From assembly GCF_037546065.1 (NCBI RefSeq), contig NZ_JAWMWG010000001.1, positions 930,001-994,000 on the forward strand: a stretch of DNA of 64,000 bases, given 5' to 3'. The notes below the pieces were generated by a model. It had not been told where the DNA came from and made no database searches. It saw only the letters and a program-made list of their open reading frames with translations. Of this stretch, positions 51,701-60,345 are shown piece after piece (within the stretch, counting starts at the first letter, position 1; every line of letters begins with the position of its first letter). The translations under genes and the position numbers were made by a program. Source of the stretch: Holzapfeliella saturejae (GTDB lineage: Bacteria; Bacillota; Bacilli; Lactobacillales; Lactobacillaceae).

Positions 51701-52344
51701 TACTCTTCAGCTAAACTTTTTTGCTGTTTAAGAGGTTCAATTCGTGTTTCCAACTCTTTCACAAAGTCATTAATTCGAATCAAATTATCTTGCGTCTGTT
51801 TTAGTTTAAGTTCAGCCGTTCTTTTTTGCTGTTTAAACTTCAACACACCTGCAGCCTCTTCTATAATAAATCGACGGTCAACCGGTTTTGCATTAAAAAT
51901 CTGTTCAACACTGCCTTGAGAAATAATCGACAAGGATTCTTTCGATAATCCCGAATCCATAAATAGGTCATGGATATCTTTCAAACGGACATTTTGGTTA
52001 TTGATTTGATAGTGGCTATCACCGTTACGGAAAATAGTGCGTGTAATTGCAATTTCTTTAAAATTGCTATTCAGTTGTTTAGTTTGATTGTCGAAAACAA
52101 CCGTTACCTCTGCACGATTTAGTGGAGCTTTCATCGCTGTACCACCAAAAATAACATCTGTCGCATTTTCTCCGCGCAAATGTCTCACATTTGTCTCTCC
52201 CATTACCCAACGCATGGCTTCAGTTATATTACTTTTACCACTTCCATTAGGTCCGACAATACCTGTTATTCCTTTAGGAAATTCTAAGGTGACTTTGTCA
52301 GGGAATGATTTAAATCCATTAATTGTTAATGACTTTAATGGCAT
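48787..52344 (-). CDS. smc: Chromosome segregation protein SMC
   Basis: Condensin ATPase that compacts and separates chromosomes with ScpA/ScpB. It has 1185 residues. Walker A is GPNGSGKSNIT at about residues 32-42. Two long coiled-coil arms rich in Gln/Glu/Lys flank a hinge (about 515-635, with FPGILGVVSELIDFD). The C-terminal head has SLLSGGERALT and Walker B CILDEVEASLDEANV. It lies in the rnc-smc-ftsY order typical of Firmicutes. Confidence 0.97.
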   Translation of the reverse strand: MPLKSLTINGFKSFPDKVTLEFPKGITGIVGPNGSGKSNITEAMRWVMGETNVRHLRGENATDVIFGGTAMKAPLNRAEVTVVFDNQTKQLNSNFKEIAITRTIFRNGDSHYQINNQNVRLKDIHDLFMDSGLSKESLSIISQGSVEQIFNAKPVDRRFIIEEAAGVLKFKQQKRTAELKLKQTQDNLIRINDFVKELETRIEPLKQQKSLAEEYRSQKEGYDSKNKIVLTLEINSRAQKQEELLNQNNETKQELQKLDRLVSTIQQQLESSRKNRVDLRNKQDKLQAEYNQLLNQNYEIKTQLAVYDQSTEFDETSRKELQDRQQELKKRQQQLEAELSDKQMQLNTATEQYEQLKVKENDLKSEIAQDPGKLQQQLESLRDDYIDNLQNKTTLSNQLIFAENAINQLKGELTSPEVQELEANLTDLDNRVIKLTEEKQAQETWLNQLKTQVDESQLAIEKASNKVMQNQKERSEVKELAQGTHAQLQALKRLHENHEGYFQGVKAVLNHKDQFPGILGVVSELIDFDSQYQLALDTALASNAQNLVASTQSEAKHAIKTLRQNNWGRATFLPLDQLRQQVLSAEVKKILKTTAGYHGIASDLIACSDEVKPAITHLLGRIIVMDNLDNATKLSQLLEQRHHIVTLDGDYLSPGGQMSGGSHNKNSQSPLLIKKQLDDLVTKGQQFDTQIEQIQATLQQEITEKQRLEKIQTENTAKVSEVTTELREFDNQINRLQDEKQTLTKQLNYLKHGLQTKKAELEKQQQQYSELDQQKTQAEADVEQIQQKIKETQTQIQNFDQISQKVQAQLNELLPEIAVFKTKQETYQTQITEKQAEVKQSHQQQQQVIDKLANLEQAKAKNSQDVTKQQQQFAQNKLKIDEFNEQLKLFAQELTTIEEKITALETDYTKQYDSRKLVAKTQETQSNQLAILKSEIESRLQTLNQEYRLTFERAMSDIKNPESINISQLQHEIKLHKLSLEDIGPVNLGAIAEYQEVKERYDFLHQQQDDLLSAKATLENTMNEMDKEVSTRFKETFDQVSAAFADIFPKMFGGGHAKLALTDEHDILTTGIDIIAQPPGKKLQSLSLLSGGERALTTITLLFAILKVRPVPFCILDEVEASLDEANVDRFAQFLKNYDLTTQFIMITHRKGSMAQADQLYGVMMQESGISSLLSVSLNEIEQQL

Positions 52345-52357
52345 TTCGTCAACTCCA

Positions 52358-53050
52358 TTATTGTAATTTTTTCAAAGCTTCACTAGCAGCATGCTGTTCA
52401 GCTTTTTTCTTAGAATCGCCAGTTCCTTCAGCTAGTTTTTCAGTTTCAGCATATACCGCTACTTTAAATGTTTTATCGTTATCGCTACCTGTTTCCTGAA
52501 GCGTTTCATAACTGATTTTTACTGACCCATTTTGCTGTAATAGTTCTTGTAATTGTGTTTTGTAATCCGCATTGTATGAGAAATCACCTTTGATGATATC
52601 AGGAAACACAGTTGCTTTTAAAAATTGATAAACACCTGGCATCCCCTGATCTAAAAACAAGGCACCATTAAATGCTTCAAAAACATCTTCTAATAATGTT
52701 TTTCTCAGTCTTGCACCATTATTTTCCTCACCTTTACCAAGCATGATTTCTTGGTCAAAGCCTGCTTCTTTTGCAAACTTTGAAAATCCTTCTGTTCTAA
52801 CAACATTTGAACGAAAACGTGTTAATTCACCTTCGTCAAGGTCAGGAAATTGATGATACAAAAATTCTGAAATTGCTAATTCTAAAACCGCATCTCCCAA
52901 AAACTCTAATTTTTCATAGTTTTTTAGTTCCAAATTGCGATGCTCATTTGAATAAGATGAGTGCGTAAATGCTTCATCTAGCAAACTCATATCTTTAAAT
53001 ATTATTTGAAAATCATCTCGTAACTTTTTGGTAAATTTCGAACTAACCAT
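52358..53050 (-). CDS. rnc: Ribonuclease III
   Basis: Double-strand-specific endoribonuclease that processes rRNA precursors and structured mRNAs. It has 230 residues. The signature LEFLGDAVLE is at 48-57 and a second acidic site follows in GALFLDQG. The C-terminal double-stranded RNA-binding domain covers about 158-228 and ends in GDSKKKAEQHAASEALKKL. It is the first gene of rnc-smc-ftsY, with an extended -10 upstream. Confidence 0.97.
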   Translation of the reverse strand: MVSSKFTKKLRDDFQIIFKDMSLLDEAFTHSSYSNEHRNLELKNYEKLEFLGDAVLELAISEFLYHQFPDLDEGELTRFRSNVVRTEGFSKFAKEAGFDQEIMLGKGEENNGARLRKTLLEDVFEAFNGALFLDQGMPGVYQFLKATVFPDIIKGDFSYNADYKTQLQELLQQNGSVKISYETLQETGSDNDKTFKVAVYAETEKLAEGTGDSKKKAEQHAASEALKKLQ

Positions 53051-53079
53051 ATTTAAAATCTCCTTCTATATCTATGTTT

Positions 53080-53088
53080 ATTATACCA
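53080..53088 (-). promoter_or_regulatory. rnc-smc-ftsY promoter (extended -10)
   Basis: Minus-strand TGGTATAAT lies about 30 bp upstream of the rnc ATG. The -35 region is only a T-run, so the extended -10 is the main element. Confidence 0.55.
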
Positions 53089-53112
53089 GTTTGTGTAGTA
53101 AGAAAAAACGCA

Positions 53113-53149
53113 CAAAAAAACACTTTTCATTGAATTGAAAAGTGTTTTT
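53113..53149 (-). terminator. oppA terminator
   Basis: AAAAACACTTTTCA (53116-53129) pairs with TGAAAAGTGTTTTT (53136-53149), ending in a T-run on the minus strand, four bases after the oppA stop. Confidence 0.85.
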
Positions 53150-53153
53150 AATG

Positions 53154-54929
53154 TTATTTGTTTTCAGATACACCCACAGATGCCCATGAAGAGCTAGGTA
53201 ATTTACTATAACCTACAACTCGTTTGTTAACAGCAGTGATTCCATAGCTATTTGCAATTGGAATTACATAAGCATTGTCATTCATCCATTCTTGCCATTT
53301 GAAGAATGCTTTTTGACGATGTTCTGCATTAAATGAATCTTGAGAATCAATATCTGCTAACAATTTATCTTGTTCATCAGATACGAATCTTGAAAAGTTG
53401 AATGGTGCTTTTCTATTATAGATATCATTTGGTGATGGTTCTGATGATAGACTCCATGCAGCCATAAACATATCTACATCTGGATCATCGTTTTGAATTT
53501 TATCATAGAAACTATTGAATTCAATCAAACGACCACTAGTTAGTTGAACGTTCAAACCAATTTTCTTCCATTGTTGGATATAGTTTTGAATGATAGGTTC
53601 TTGAACGGCACTTCCTGACATAGCAGCAAGTTTAATTACAAGAGGTTGACCGTTTTTATCTACACGGTAGTCACCTTCTTTTTTATAGCCTGCTTCGTCC
53701 AATAATTGGTTAGCTTTATCTAAATTAAAGTCGTAACCTTTTACATCTTTATTAAAGTATTGTTCGAATTGCTCTGGAATTAAAGTAGGAATTCTAAATG
53801 ACAGACCATTCATGAATTTTTCGTAAGCTTGGTCAACATTCATAGCGTAACCAATAGCTTGACGAAGTTTTTGGTCACTCATTTTAGAATTAGTATTCAT
53901 AACACTTTCGCCTTTTTCAGCATCCCATTTACCTACTTTAAATCCTAAGTAAGAGTAACTTAAAGGAATTTTTCCAATAAACTCAGTATTAGGGGCACTT
54001 TGTACTTCTTTCCAAGCACTGTTTTGAACTCCAATGATATCATAGGTATTACTCAAAGCAGCTTGTGTTGCATTACTTGGACTTACAACTGAAATTGTGA
54101 TTTTTGATAGTTTAGGTTTTTCACCATAGTAATATTCATTTGGTACCCATTCGGCTGATTGACCAGCAACTAAATTACTTAGTTTATAAGGACCGTAGTA
54201 AAGAGGTGTTTTTCTAACTTGGTCTGATGAAACTAATTTATCAAATGGGACATCTTTTAATTGATGTTCAGGTGAAGCAGTTTCCCATAAATAACCGTTC
54301 CCAGATTGTGTCATACCTGGTTTCATCTCTTTAAATTTAATCACAACTTCATTACCGTCTTCACCGTTTGGTGTTGTAATTCCTGAAATTTGATCAGACT
54401 TACCAGCATTGTAATCGGTAATACCTTCAATACCTTGTAAACTTTCAGTATATCTAGAAGATTTAGTTGCAGGGTTTGCAATAATTTTGTAAGAATAGAC
54501 AACATCTTTGGCTGTCAGAGGTTGACCATCTGACCACTTAACATTTGGATTGATTGTAATTGTAGCGGTTTTTGCATCAACATTTAATTTTAAGTTAGCT
54601 GCCCCGCCATCTACAATTTTATAGTTATCATCATATTTGAATAATGATTCATCACCAAATTGTGAAACCGATGAGTCGTTAGCAGAAGTTGCAAGAGCTG
54701 AGTTAAAAATACCTGTAAAAGGTGTGTCAGAAACCATAGCTAAACTTAATGTACCACCCTCAACTGGCTTACTCTTGTTTGATACAGAAACAGGAAACTG
54801 TTTATTAGTTGTTTCTGCTTGCTTAGAAGAACTGTCACTTCCACCACCATTACTACTACATCCAGCTAATGTCATTGCTACAGCAGCTGTCGCAATCGGC
54901 ATTAGCCATTTTTTTCTCTTAGATACCAT
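53154..54929 (-). CDS. oppA: Oligopeptide ABC transporter substrate-binding lipoprotein
   Basis: Binds extracellular peptides and delivers them to the OppBC channel. It has 591 residues. A type II signal peptide with lipobox LAGC (21-24, Cys24 lipidated) is followed by the solute-binding family 5 fold. Recognisable parts are GGTLSLAMVSD, VKWSDGQPLTAKDVVYS and DQKLRQAIGYAMNVDQAYE. It is the last gene of oppDFBCA and has its own promoter in the 91-base gap after oppC, which would raise its level over the other subunits. Some family members also import pheromones. Confidence 0.94.
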   Translation of the reverse strand: MVSKRKKWLMPIATAAVAMTLAGCSSNGGGSDSSSKQAETTNKQFPVSVSNKSKPVEGGTLSLAMVSDTPFTGIFNSALATSANDSSVSQFGDESLFKYDDNYKIVDGGAANLKLNVDAKTATITINPNVKWSDGQPLTAKDVVYSYKIIANPATKSSRYTESLQGIEGITDYNAGKSDQISGITTPNGEDGNEVVIKFKEMKPGMTQSGNGYLWETASPEHQLKDVPFDKLVSSDQVRKTPLYYGPYKLSNLVAGQSAEWVPNEYYYGEKPKLSKITISVVSPSNATQAALSNTYDIIGVQNSAWKEVQSAPNTEFIGKIPLSYSYLGFKVGKWDAEKGESVMNTNSKMSDQKLRQAIGYAMNVDQAYEKFMNGLSFRIPTLIPEQFEQYFNKDVKGYDFNLDKANQLLDEAGYKKEGDYRVDKNGQPLVIKLAAMSGSAVQEPIIQNYIQQWKKIGLNVQLTSGRLIEFNSFYDKIQNDDPDVDMFMAAWSLSSEPSPNDIYNRKAPFNFSRFVSDEQDKLLADIDSQDSFNAEHRQKAFFKWQEWMNDNAYVIPIANSYGITAVNKRVVGYSKLPSSSWASVGVSENK

Positions 54930-54967
54930 TTAATAACCCCCCAGAGCTTTCTTTTTATTATATTAAA

Positions 54968-54996
54968 ATATTATCACTTGAATATTAAAAAAACAA
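54968..54996 (-). promoter_or_regulatory. oppA promoter
   Basis: Minus strand TTGTTT (plus AAACAA, 54991-54996), a 17-bp spacer and TAATAT (plus ATATTA, 54968-54973), with TGA before the -10 as an extended element. Confidence 0.5.
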
Positions 54997-55020
54997 GTTG
55001 TTTATTTAATATTTTTTTAA

Positions 55021-55938
55021 TTATCTTCTTTGTCTTGCATCGGCAGCACGTTGGAAAACAGTTCCGACATAATTAACCATGTATGAAATAATTAATAACA
55101 ACGCTACCGCTGGTAACCATAGCCAAGGTCTGCTCATAATATTAACTGGATCATTAGCATAACCAATTAGTGTTCCTAAACTTGGTGTTGAAGGTGGTAG
55201 TCCGTACCCAAGAAATGATAGTCCGGTTTCTACCCCAATATTACCTGCAATTCCTAAAACAACATCGATAATAATCATAGAACTAATATTTGGTAAAACT
55301 TCCCGAAACATAATCGTAAAGTTTGAAGTCCCTGAAGCTTTTGAAGCCATAACATATTCGCGTTCTCTTTGAGCCAACACAAAACTTCTAAAATATCTAG
55401 CAGAACTTGTCCAACTGAATAATGAAATTAAGATAACAAGTGTAAATGCATTATAATTTGAAATAATAGTTGTCAAAATAATAATAATCATAAATCGAGG
55501 TAAAACCATAATAAAATCGATAACTCGCATAAAAATATCGTCTACAATTCCACCAAAATAACCAGAAACTAATCCGATAACTAGTCCGATTATGATGGCA
55601 ATTATCGTTACACTTATCCCAATCATAATTGAATTTCTTCCCCCAACAATCAAGAGAGATAAAATATCCTTACCACCGGAATCGGTTCCAAGAAAATGTC
55701 CTGGACTAAATGCCGGTAATAAAGAATCCAAGATATTTGTTTCCATACTATCTTTAGCAACGAATAATGACCCACCAAAAGCAATTAAAAGCACAGCTAA
55801 TAATACAATAATTGCAAAAATTGCAAATTTATCCTTAAGAATTTCTTTTATAATTAATCTAATCCCAGATGGGGGAACACTAACAACTTCACCTGTTGCT
55901 GTTTCAACATTAGACTTGTCTTTTTTATTAAAAAGCAT
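55021..55938 (-). CDS. oppC: Oligopeptide ABC transporter permease OppC
   Basis: Inner-membrane channel subunit. It has 305 residues with six membrane segments. The N-terminal cytosolic part precedes the first helix, and a periplasmic-type loop contains HFLGTDSGGKDILS, the OppC/DppC signature. The ABC-coupling EAA loop appears around ASKASGTSNFTIMFREVLPN. It starts 11 bases after the oppB stop. Confidence 0.94.
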   Translation of the reverse strand: MLFNKKDKSNVETATGEVVSVPPSGIRLIIKEILKDKFAIFAIIVLLAVLLIAFGGSLFVAKDSMETNILDSLLPAFSPGHFLGTDSGGKDILSLLIVGGRNSIMIGISVTIIAIIIGLVIGLVSGYFGGIVDDIFMRVIDFIMVLPRFMIIIILTTIISNYNAFTLVILISLFSWTSSARYFRSFVLAQREREYVMASKASGTSNFTIMFREVLPNISSMIIIDVVLGIAGNIGVETGLSFLGYGLPPSTPSLGTLIGYANDPVNIMSRPWLWLPAVALLLIISYMVNYVGTVFQRAADARQRR

Positions 55939-55949
55939 AACTTTCCCCC

Positions 55950-56912
55950 CTATTTAACTCTAATTCTTGGATCTACAATAGTCATAACAATATCTGAAAT
56001 CAAGTTACCTAAAATAGCTAAAATACCGAATAATAAAATCAGTGCGGTCAACACTGGATAATCTCTTTGACCAATGGATTCCATGAATAGCTTACCCATA
56101 CCTGGATAGCTAAAAACTGTTTCAAGCATAACTGATCCACCTAATAATGCACCAATAATATTACCGATAAAAGCGGTAATAGGAAGTAATGAGTTTCTTA
56201 GAATATGTTTATTGAAAACAACTCTTTCAGGTACACCTTTAGATCTAGCTGTTCTTACGTAATCTTCAACTTGATTATCGATAATACCCGTTCGCAAGTA
56301 TTGTACTGTAGAAGTGGTACTAATCAGTGCTGCTACCACCGCAGGCAAGATAATATGATGAGCACGATCTAATAGATAATTTAAAAATCCCGGTGCTACC
56401 GACACACTTATTGTTCCGGTTGTTGGGAACCAATTTAATAAATAACCAAATAACCATAAAGCCAACACATAAGCAACAAATCCCGGAATTGCAAATGTAA
56501 TATAGTTAAAGATTCTAATTGTTTGGTCTGGCCATTTATCTTTATAACGTCCTGCAATAATTCCCATCGGAATTGCAAATAAATAAGATAAAATAATGGT
56601 TGTTAGTGCCAACCAAAAAGTATTTTGAGCACGATCCCCGATGAGGGATGTAACACTCATATGTTGGGTATAACTCATTCCTAAATCACCATGGAATAAA
56701 TTTTTAACCCAGTTCAAGTATTGAACCCAAGGTGCATCATTCAAACCATACTCTTGTCTCAGTCTTGCGATTGTAGCTGGATCACTTTTGGGATCAATTA
56801 ACCCTGTAAACGGATCTCCAGGCATCATCTTAGCTAGAAAGAAAATTAGAATTGATAAGATAATAATCTGCGGAATCATTACCAAAACACGTCTTAAAAT
56901 TGTTTTCCACAT
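55950..56912 (-). CDS. oppB: Oligopeptide ABC transporter permease OppB
   Basis: Inner-membrane channel partner of OppC. It has 320 residues with six membrane segments. It begins MWKTILRRVLVMIPQIIILS, has PGDPFTGLIDP and YGLNDAPWVQYLNW in the first loop, and the EAA loop YVRTARSKGVPERVVFNKH. It lies two bases after oppF. Confidence 0.94.
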   Translation of the reverse strand: MWKTILRRVLVMIPQIIILSILIFFLAKMMPGDPFTGLIDPKSDPATIARLRQEYGLNDAPWVQYLNWVKNLFHGDLGMSYTQHMSVTSLIGDRAQNTFWLALTTIILSYLFAIPMGIIAGRYKDKWPDQTIRIFNYITFAIPGFVAYVLALWLFGYLLNWFPTTGTISVSVAPGFLNYLLDRAHHIILPAVVAALISTTSTVQYLRTGIIDNQVEDYVRTARSKGVPERVVFNKHILRNSLLPITAFIGNIIGALLGGSVMLETVFSYPGMGKLFMESIGQRDYPVLTALILLFGILAILGNLISDIVMTIVDPRIRVK

Positions 56913-56914
56913 CG

Positions 56915-57862
56915 TTATTGTCCCCTTTCTAATTCATCTTGTGGTAACGCTACAAAATGAGATTCACCGATTTGTTGTAGCGGGTATACTCTCCCATTTT
57001 CATACCACTTATCTTGATTTTCTAAAAATTCTTTTTCAACAGCTTGACGATGAACTTTATGTGCTTCACGATTTTTAGGATCGATTTTAGGAATAGCTGC
57101 AAGTAGTCGCTTAGTATAAATATGTTGTGGGTGATGATAAATATCTTCTCTTGTCCCCACTTCAACTAAACGTCCTCTATGCATAATTGCTAAATTCTCA
57201 CACATATGACGAACAACACCTAAATCGTGTGAAATAAATAAATAACTAATATTGTATTCTTTTTGAATTTTCTTCATAAAGTTTAAAACTTGCGCTTGAA
57301 CTGATAAATCAAGAGCCGAAACTGGTTCATCAGCAATGATTAACTTAGGTCGAGTGGCTACTGCACGAGCAACCCCAATTCTTTGTCTTTGACCACCAGA
57401 AAATTCATGGGGATATTTATATAATGCATCACTAGGCATCCCAACAATATCCAACAGTTCTTGGACTCTTTTTTTCTCTTCTTCTTTAGATAACTTCTCA
57501 AAGTTTCTAATTGGTTCAGCAATGATATCAAAAATACGTTTTTTAGGATTTAAACTCGACATTGAGTCTTGAAAAATCATTTGAACATCACGATTGTACT
57601 TTAATTTACGACGTTCACTAGCTTTAGTGATATCGCGACCCTTATAAATGATTTGGCCAGATGTGGTATTTTCTAAACCAACGATGGCTTTACCTGTTGT
57701 CGATTTCCCACTTCCTGACTCACCAATTAATCCGTAAGTTTCGCCTTCTTTGATTTCAAAATTAATGCCATCAACAGCTCTAACATGATCTGTCACACGG
57801 TTAAAAAATCCTGAACGAATTGGATAATGAATTTTTAGGTCTTTGATTTCGATTAATGACAT
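56915..57862 (-). CDS. oppF: Oligopeptide ABC transporter ATP-binding protein OppF
   Basis: One of two ATPase subunits of the Opp importer. It has 315 residues. Walker A is GESGSGKST at 47-55, the ABC signature is FSGGQRQRIG and Walker B is LIIADEPVSALD. The C-terminal oligopeptide-transporter tail is present (HIYTKRLLAAIPKIDP). It is 24 bases downstream of oppD in the same operon. Confidence 0.95.
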   Translation of the reverse strand: MSLIEIKDLKIHYPIRSGFFNRVTDHVRAVDGINFEIKEGETYGLIGESGSGKSTTGKAIVGLENTTSGQIIYKGRDITKASERRKLKYNRDVQMIFQDSMSSLNPKKRIFDIIAEPIRNFEKLSKEEEKKRVQELLDIVGMPSDALYKYPHEFSGGQRQRIGVARAVATRPKLIIADEPVSALDLSVQAQVLNFMKKIQKEYNISYLFISHDLGVVRHMCENLAIMHRGRLVEVGTREDIYHHPQHIYTKRLLAAIPKIDPKNREAHKVHRQAVEKEFLENQDKWYENGRVYPLQQIGESHFVALPQDELERGQ

Positions 57863-57886
57863 CTTTTATCCTCCATTCGTCATAAT

Positions 57887-58882
57887 TTATTGTTCAAAGT
57901 AAAAATCTTGATAACAAGTACAACGGACTTCATGTCCTGGTGATACTTCATGTAAAACAGGATCTTCTTCATGAGATTTTGAATCAATCCAAGGAATTCT
58001 TGGTGCAAAACGACAACCCTGTGTCATCATCTTATCTAATGAAGGAACGGTTCCTTGAATAACATGCAACTCTTCATCATCCACATCAGTTTGAGGCATT
58101 GATTCAAGTAGTGAACGCGTATAAGGATGTAATGGATTAGTAAATAACTCATCGACTGGCGCAATTTCAACAATTTGTCCAGCATACATGACTGCTACTC
58201 GATCAGCTGTTTCAGAAACAACACCTAAATCGTGTGTAATTAAAATAATTCCTGCACTTGTTTCATCTTGAATATCTTTTAATAAGTCCAGAATTTGAGC
58301 TTGAATCGTCACATCTAAAGCTGTTGTTGGTTCATCAGCTAAAATAACAGAAGGTTTATCAGCAATTGCAATTGCAATAATAACTCTTTGTCTCATCCCA
58401 CCTGATAACTCATGCGGATACTGACGACTGATACGTGCAGGATCTGGAATCCCAACTTGATCTAGTAATTCTAAAACACGTTTTTTACGTGCTTTCTCGT
58501 CTAATTTAGTATGATAATATAGTGTTTCTTCAATTTGAGCTCCAATACGCATTAAGGGGTTCAAAGCAGCCAATGGGTCTTGAAAAATCATCCCAATTTC
58601 TTTACCACGAATACGATTAAACAGTGACTCATTTAAGCCTACTAAATTCAATTCGTCGAATAATATGTCTCCCCTAACTCTAGTATTTTTTTGATCATAA
58701 AGACCAATAATACTAGAAGCTAATGTACTCTTTCCTGACCCTGATTCTCCAACTATTGCTAGAATTTCATTCTTTTTCAATGTTAAAGAAACATCATCAA
58801 CAGCATCATAAAACTCTCCTTTTAATCGAAAGCCTGTATGCAAATGCTGAATATCTAAAAGCAAATCGCTTGGTTTTTCCAA
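57887..58882 (-). CDS. oppD: Oligopeptide ABC transporter ATP-binding protein OppD
   Basis: Second ATPase subunit of the Opp importer. It has 331 residues. Walker A is GESGSGKST at 45-53, the signature LSGGMRQRV and Walker B VILADEPTTALD. The C-terminal tail has a cysteine cluster (GCRFAPRIP ... RCTC), like that proposed to bind an Fe-S cluster in related OppD/DppD proteins. It is the first gene of oppDFBCA, with a strong promoter upstream. Confidence 0.95.
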   Translation of the reverse strand: MEKPSDLLLDIQHLHTGFRLKGEFYDAVDDVSLTLKKNEILAIVGESGSGKSTLASSIIGLYDQKNTRVRGDILFDELNLVGLNESLFNRIRGKEIGMIFQDPLAALNPLMRIGAQIEETLYYHTKLDEKARKKRVLELLDQVGIPDPARISRQYPHELSGGMRQRVIIAIAIADKPSVILADEPTTALDVTIQAQILDLLKDIQDETSAGIILITHDLGVVSETADRVAVMYAGQIVEIAPVDELFTNPLHPYTRSLLESMPQTDVDDEELHVIQGTVPSLDKMMTQGCRFAPRIPWIDSKSHEEDPVLHEVSPGHEVRCTCYQDFYFEQ

Positions 58883-58928
58883 TGAAATTCCTCCAGTTCA
58901 ATTTAAGAAACCTTAATTTATTAAAGAT

Positions 58929-58946
58929 TAATTAAATATTTAATTA
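58929..58946. other. 18-bp AT palindrome in the opp leader
   Basis: A perfect palindrome made only of A and T, centred between 58937 and 58938 (half TAATTAAAT). It lies between the oppD -10 and the ATG, where a repressor or RNA fold could act. It does not match the CodY box. Base composition alone could also produce it. Confidence 0.35.
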
Positions 58947-58954
58947 TTGTTTTA

Positions 58955-58982
58955 ATTATATCATTTAAAATTAATTTTTCAA
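58955..58982 (-). promoter_or_regulatory. oppDFBC promoter
   Basis: Minus strand TTGAAA (plus TTTCAA, 58977-58982), a 16-bp spacer and TATAAT (plus ATTATA, 58955-58960), with TGA making an extended -10. The leader to the oppD ATG is about 70 nt and very AT-rich. Confidence 0.7.
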
Positions 58983-58985
58983 CGT

Positions 58986-59022
58986 AAAAAAAACAGTAGC
59001 TTAAATTTAAGCTACTGTTTTT
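58986..59022 (-). terminator. acpP-operon terminator
   Basis: AAAAACAGTAGCTTAAA (58989-59005) pairs with TTTAAGCTACTGTTTTT (59006-59022), a perfect 34-bp palindrome with flanking A/T runs. It overlaps the acpP stop codon. Confidence 0.85.
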
Positions 59023-59260
59023 ATAAATTATTGTAAATATAGTCAACTGCTTGTTGAACTGTTGTTAACTTTTCAGCTTCCTCATCAGGAATTTCTGAAC
59101 TAAAAGCATCTTCCATTTCTAAAACAAATTCTACAAAATCAATTGAATCTGCATCTAAATCTGTTTTGAAATTAAGTTCTGGACTAATTTTATCTTTATC
59201 GACTTCAAAACGATCTGCAATTAAATCTGCAATTTTGTTGAAAATCTCTTCTTTATTCAA
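59021..59260 (-). CDS. acpP: Acyl carrier protein
   Basis: Carries acyl chains as phosphopantetheine thioesters in fatty-acid synthesis. It has 79 residues. The attachment motif DADSIDFVE contains Ser39. Helical flanks are typical, although the usual DSLD is DSID here. The TTG start (59258-59260) has GGAGG nine bases upstream. It follows plsX, a common arrangement. Confidence 0.95.
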   Translation of the reverse strand: MNKEEIFNKIADLIADRFEVDKDKISPELNFKTDLDADSIDFVEFVLEMEDAFSSEIPDEEAEKLTTVQQAVDYIYNNL

Positions 59261-59335
59261 AATTAGGTACCTCCAATAAAATGATTACCCAACAATTCTA
59301 GTTCAATCAGTTCTAAATGTCTACTATAATATCAA

Positions 59336-60334
59336 TTATTTTTTATCAAATGCTGTTTTAACTTGTTGAACAAGATCTTGTTTTAACATTTCATCTACTT
59401 GATGGAAAGCGTAGTAAATAGAACGACCATCACCACGGCCATGGACTTTAATAACTGGGGCTTTAGCTCCCATTAAAACAGCCCCACCATAGATAGCCAT
59501 ATCAAATTGTTTACCAATCTCTTTAAAAGCAGGTTTAGCCAATCCAGCACCCAATTTAACTTTCAACCCATTATTAAGTAAACTATCTTTCAAAACACCC
59601 ATAATTGTTGAAGCAGTTCCCTCAAGTGTCTTAAGCATTACATTTCCAGAAAAGCCATCTGCAACAATAACATCTGCTTTTCCTTGCAAGACCTCGTTTC
59701 CTTCAATATTACCCACGAAGTTGATATCTGGTTGTTCACTTAATAATTGGTAAACTTCTTGATGTAACTCATCACCTTTATCATATTCACCACCGTTATT
59801 AAGTAATGCAACACGTGGATTTTCAACGTGGCGAATCGATTGTGAATAAAAGCTACCCATTTCTGCCCATTGAACCATATGTTTAGGCTTACATGAGGCA
59901 TTTGCACCTGCATCTAATAAAGTTAACCCTTTATCAGAATTTTCAACAGGCAAAACGGGCATTAAGGCAGGTCTTTCAATACCTTTAATACGACCTACAA
60001 TAAAGATTCCCGAAGCTAATAATGCACCAGTATTTCCTAATGATAACAATGCATCGTTTTCGCCATCTTTAACAGACTTAGCAGCTAATACCATTGACGC
60101 TTCTTTCTTTTGACGAATAGATTTAACAGGCTCATCTTCACCTAAAATTTCTTCGGTAGTGTGAACAATTTCAATTCGAGTCATGTCAGCTGGTAAATGA
60201 GGTTTCATTTGGTCTTGATTACCATATAAAACAAATGTTGTCTGCGGTAATTCTTCTCTTACCATCAATACACCTTCAATAAGTGCTTTTGGCCCTTGGT
60301 CGCCACCCATAACATCTACTGCAATTCTATTCAT
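59336..60334 (-). CDS. plsX: Phosphate acyltransferase PlsX
   Basis: Converts acyl-ACP to acyl-phosphate for the PlsY route of phosphatidic acid synthesis. It has 332 residues. It begins MNRIAVDVMGGDQGPKA and has SLGNTGALLASGIFIVGRI and GNIEGNEVLQGKADVIVADG. Its membrane-lipid role fits its neighbours acpP and fakA. It lies 11 bases after recG. Confidence 0.96.
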   Translation of the reverse strand: MNRIAVDVMGGDQGPKALIEGVLMVREELPQTTFVLYGNQDQMKPHLPADMTRIEIVHTTEEILGEDEPVKSIRQKKEASMVLAAKSVKDGENDALLSLGNTGALLASGIFIVGRIKGIERPALMPVLPVENSDKGLTLLDAGANASCKPKHMVQWAEMGSFYSQSIRHVENPRVALLNNGGEYDKGDELHQEVYQLLSEQPDINFVGNIEGNEVLQGKADVIVADGFSGNVMLKTLEGTASTIMGVLKDSLLNNGLKVKLGAGLAKPAFKEIGKQFDMAIYGGAVLMGAKAPVIKVHGRGDGRSIYYAFHQVDEMLKQDLVQQVKTAFDKK

Positions 60335-60345
60335 TATGTTTCTCC

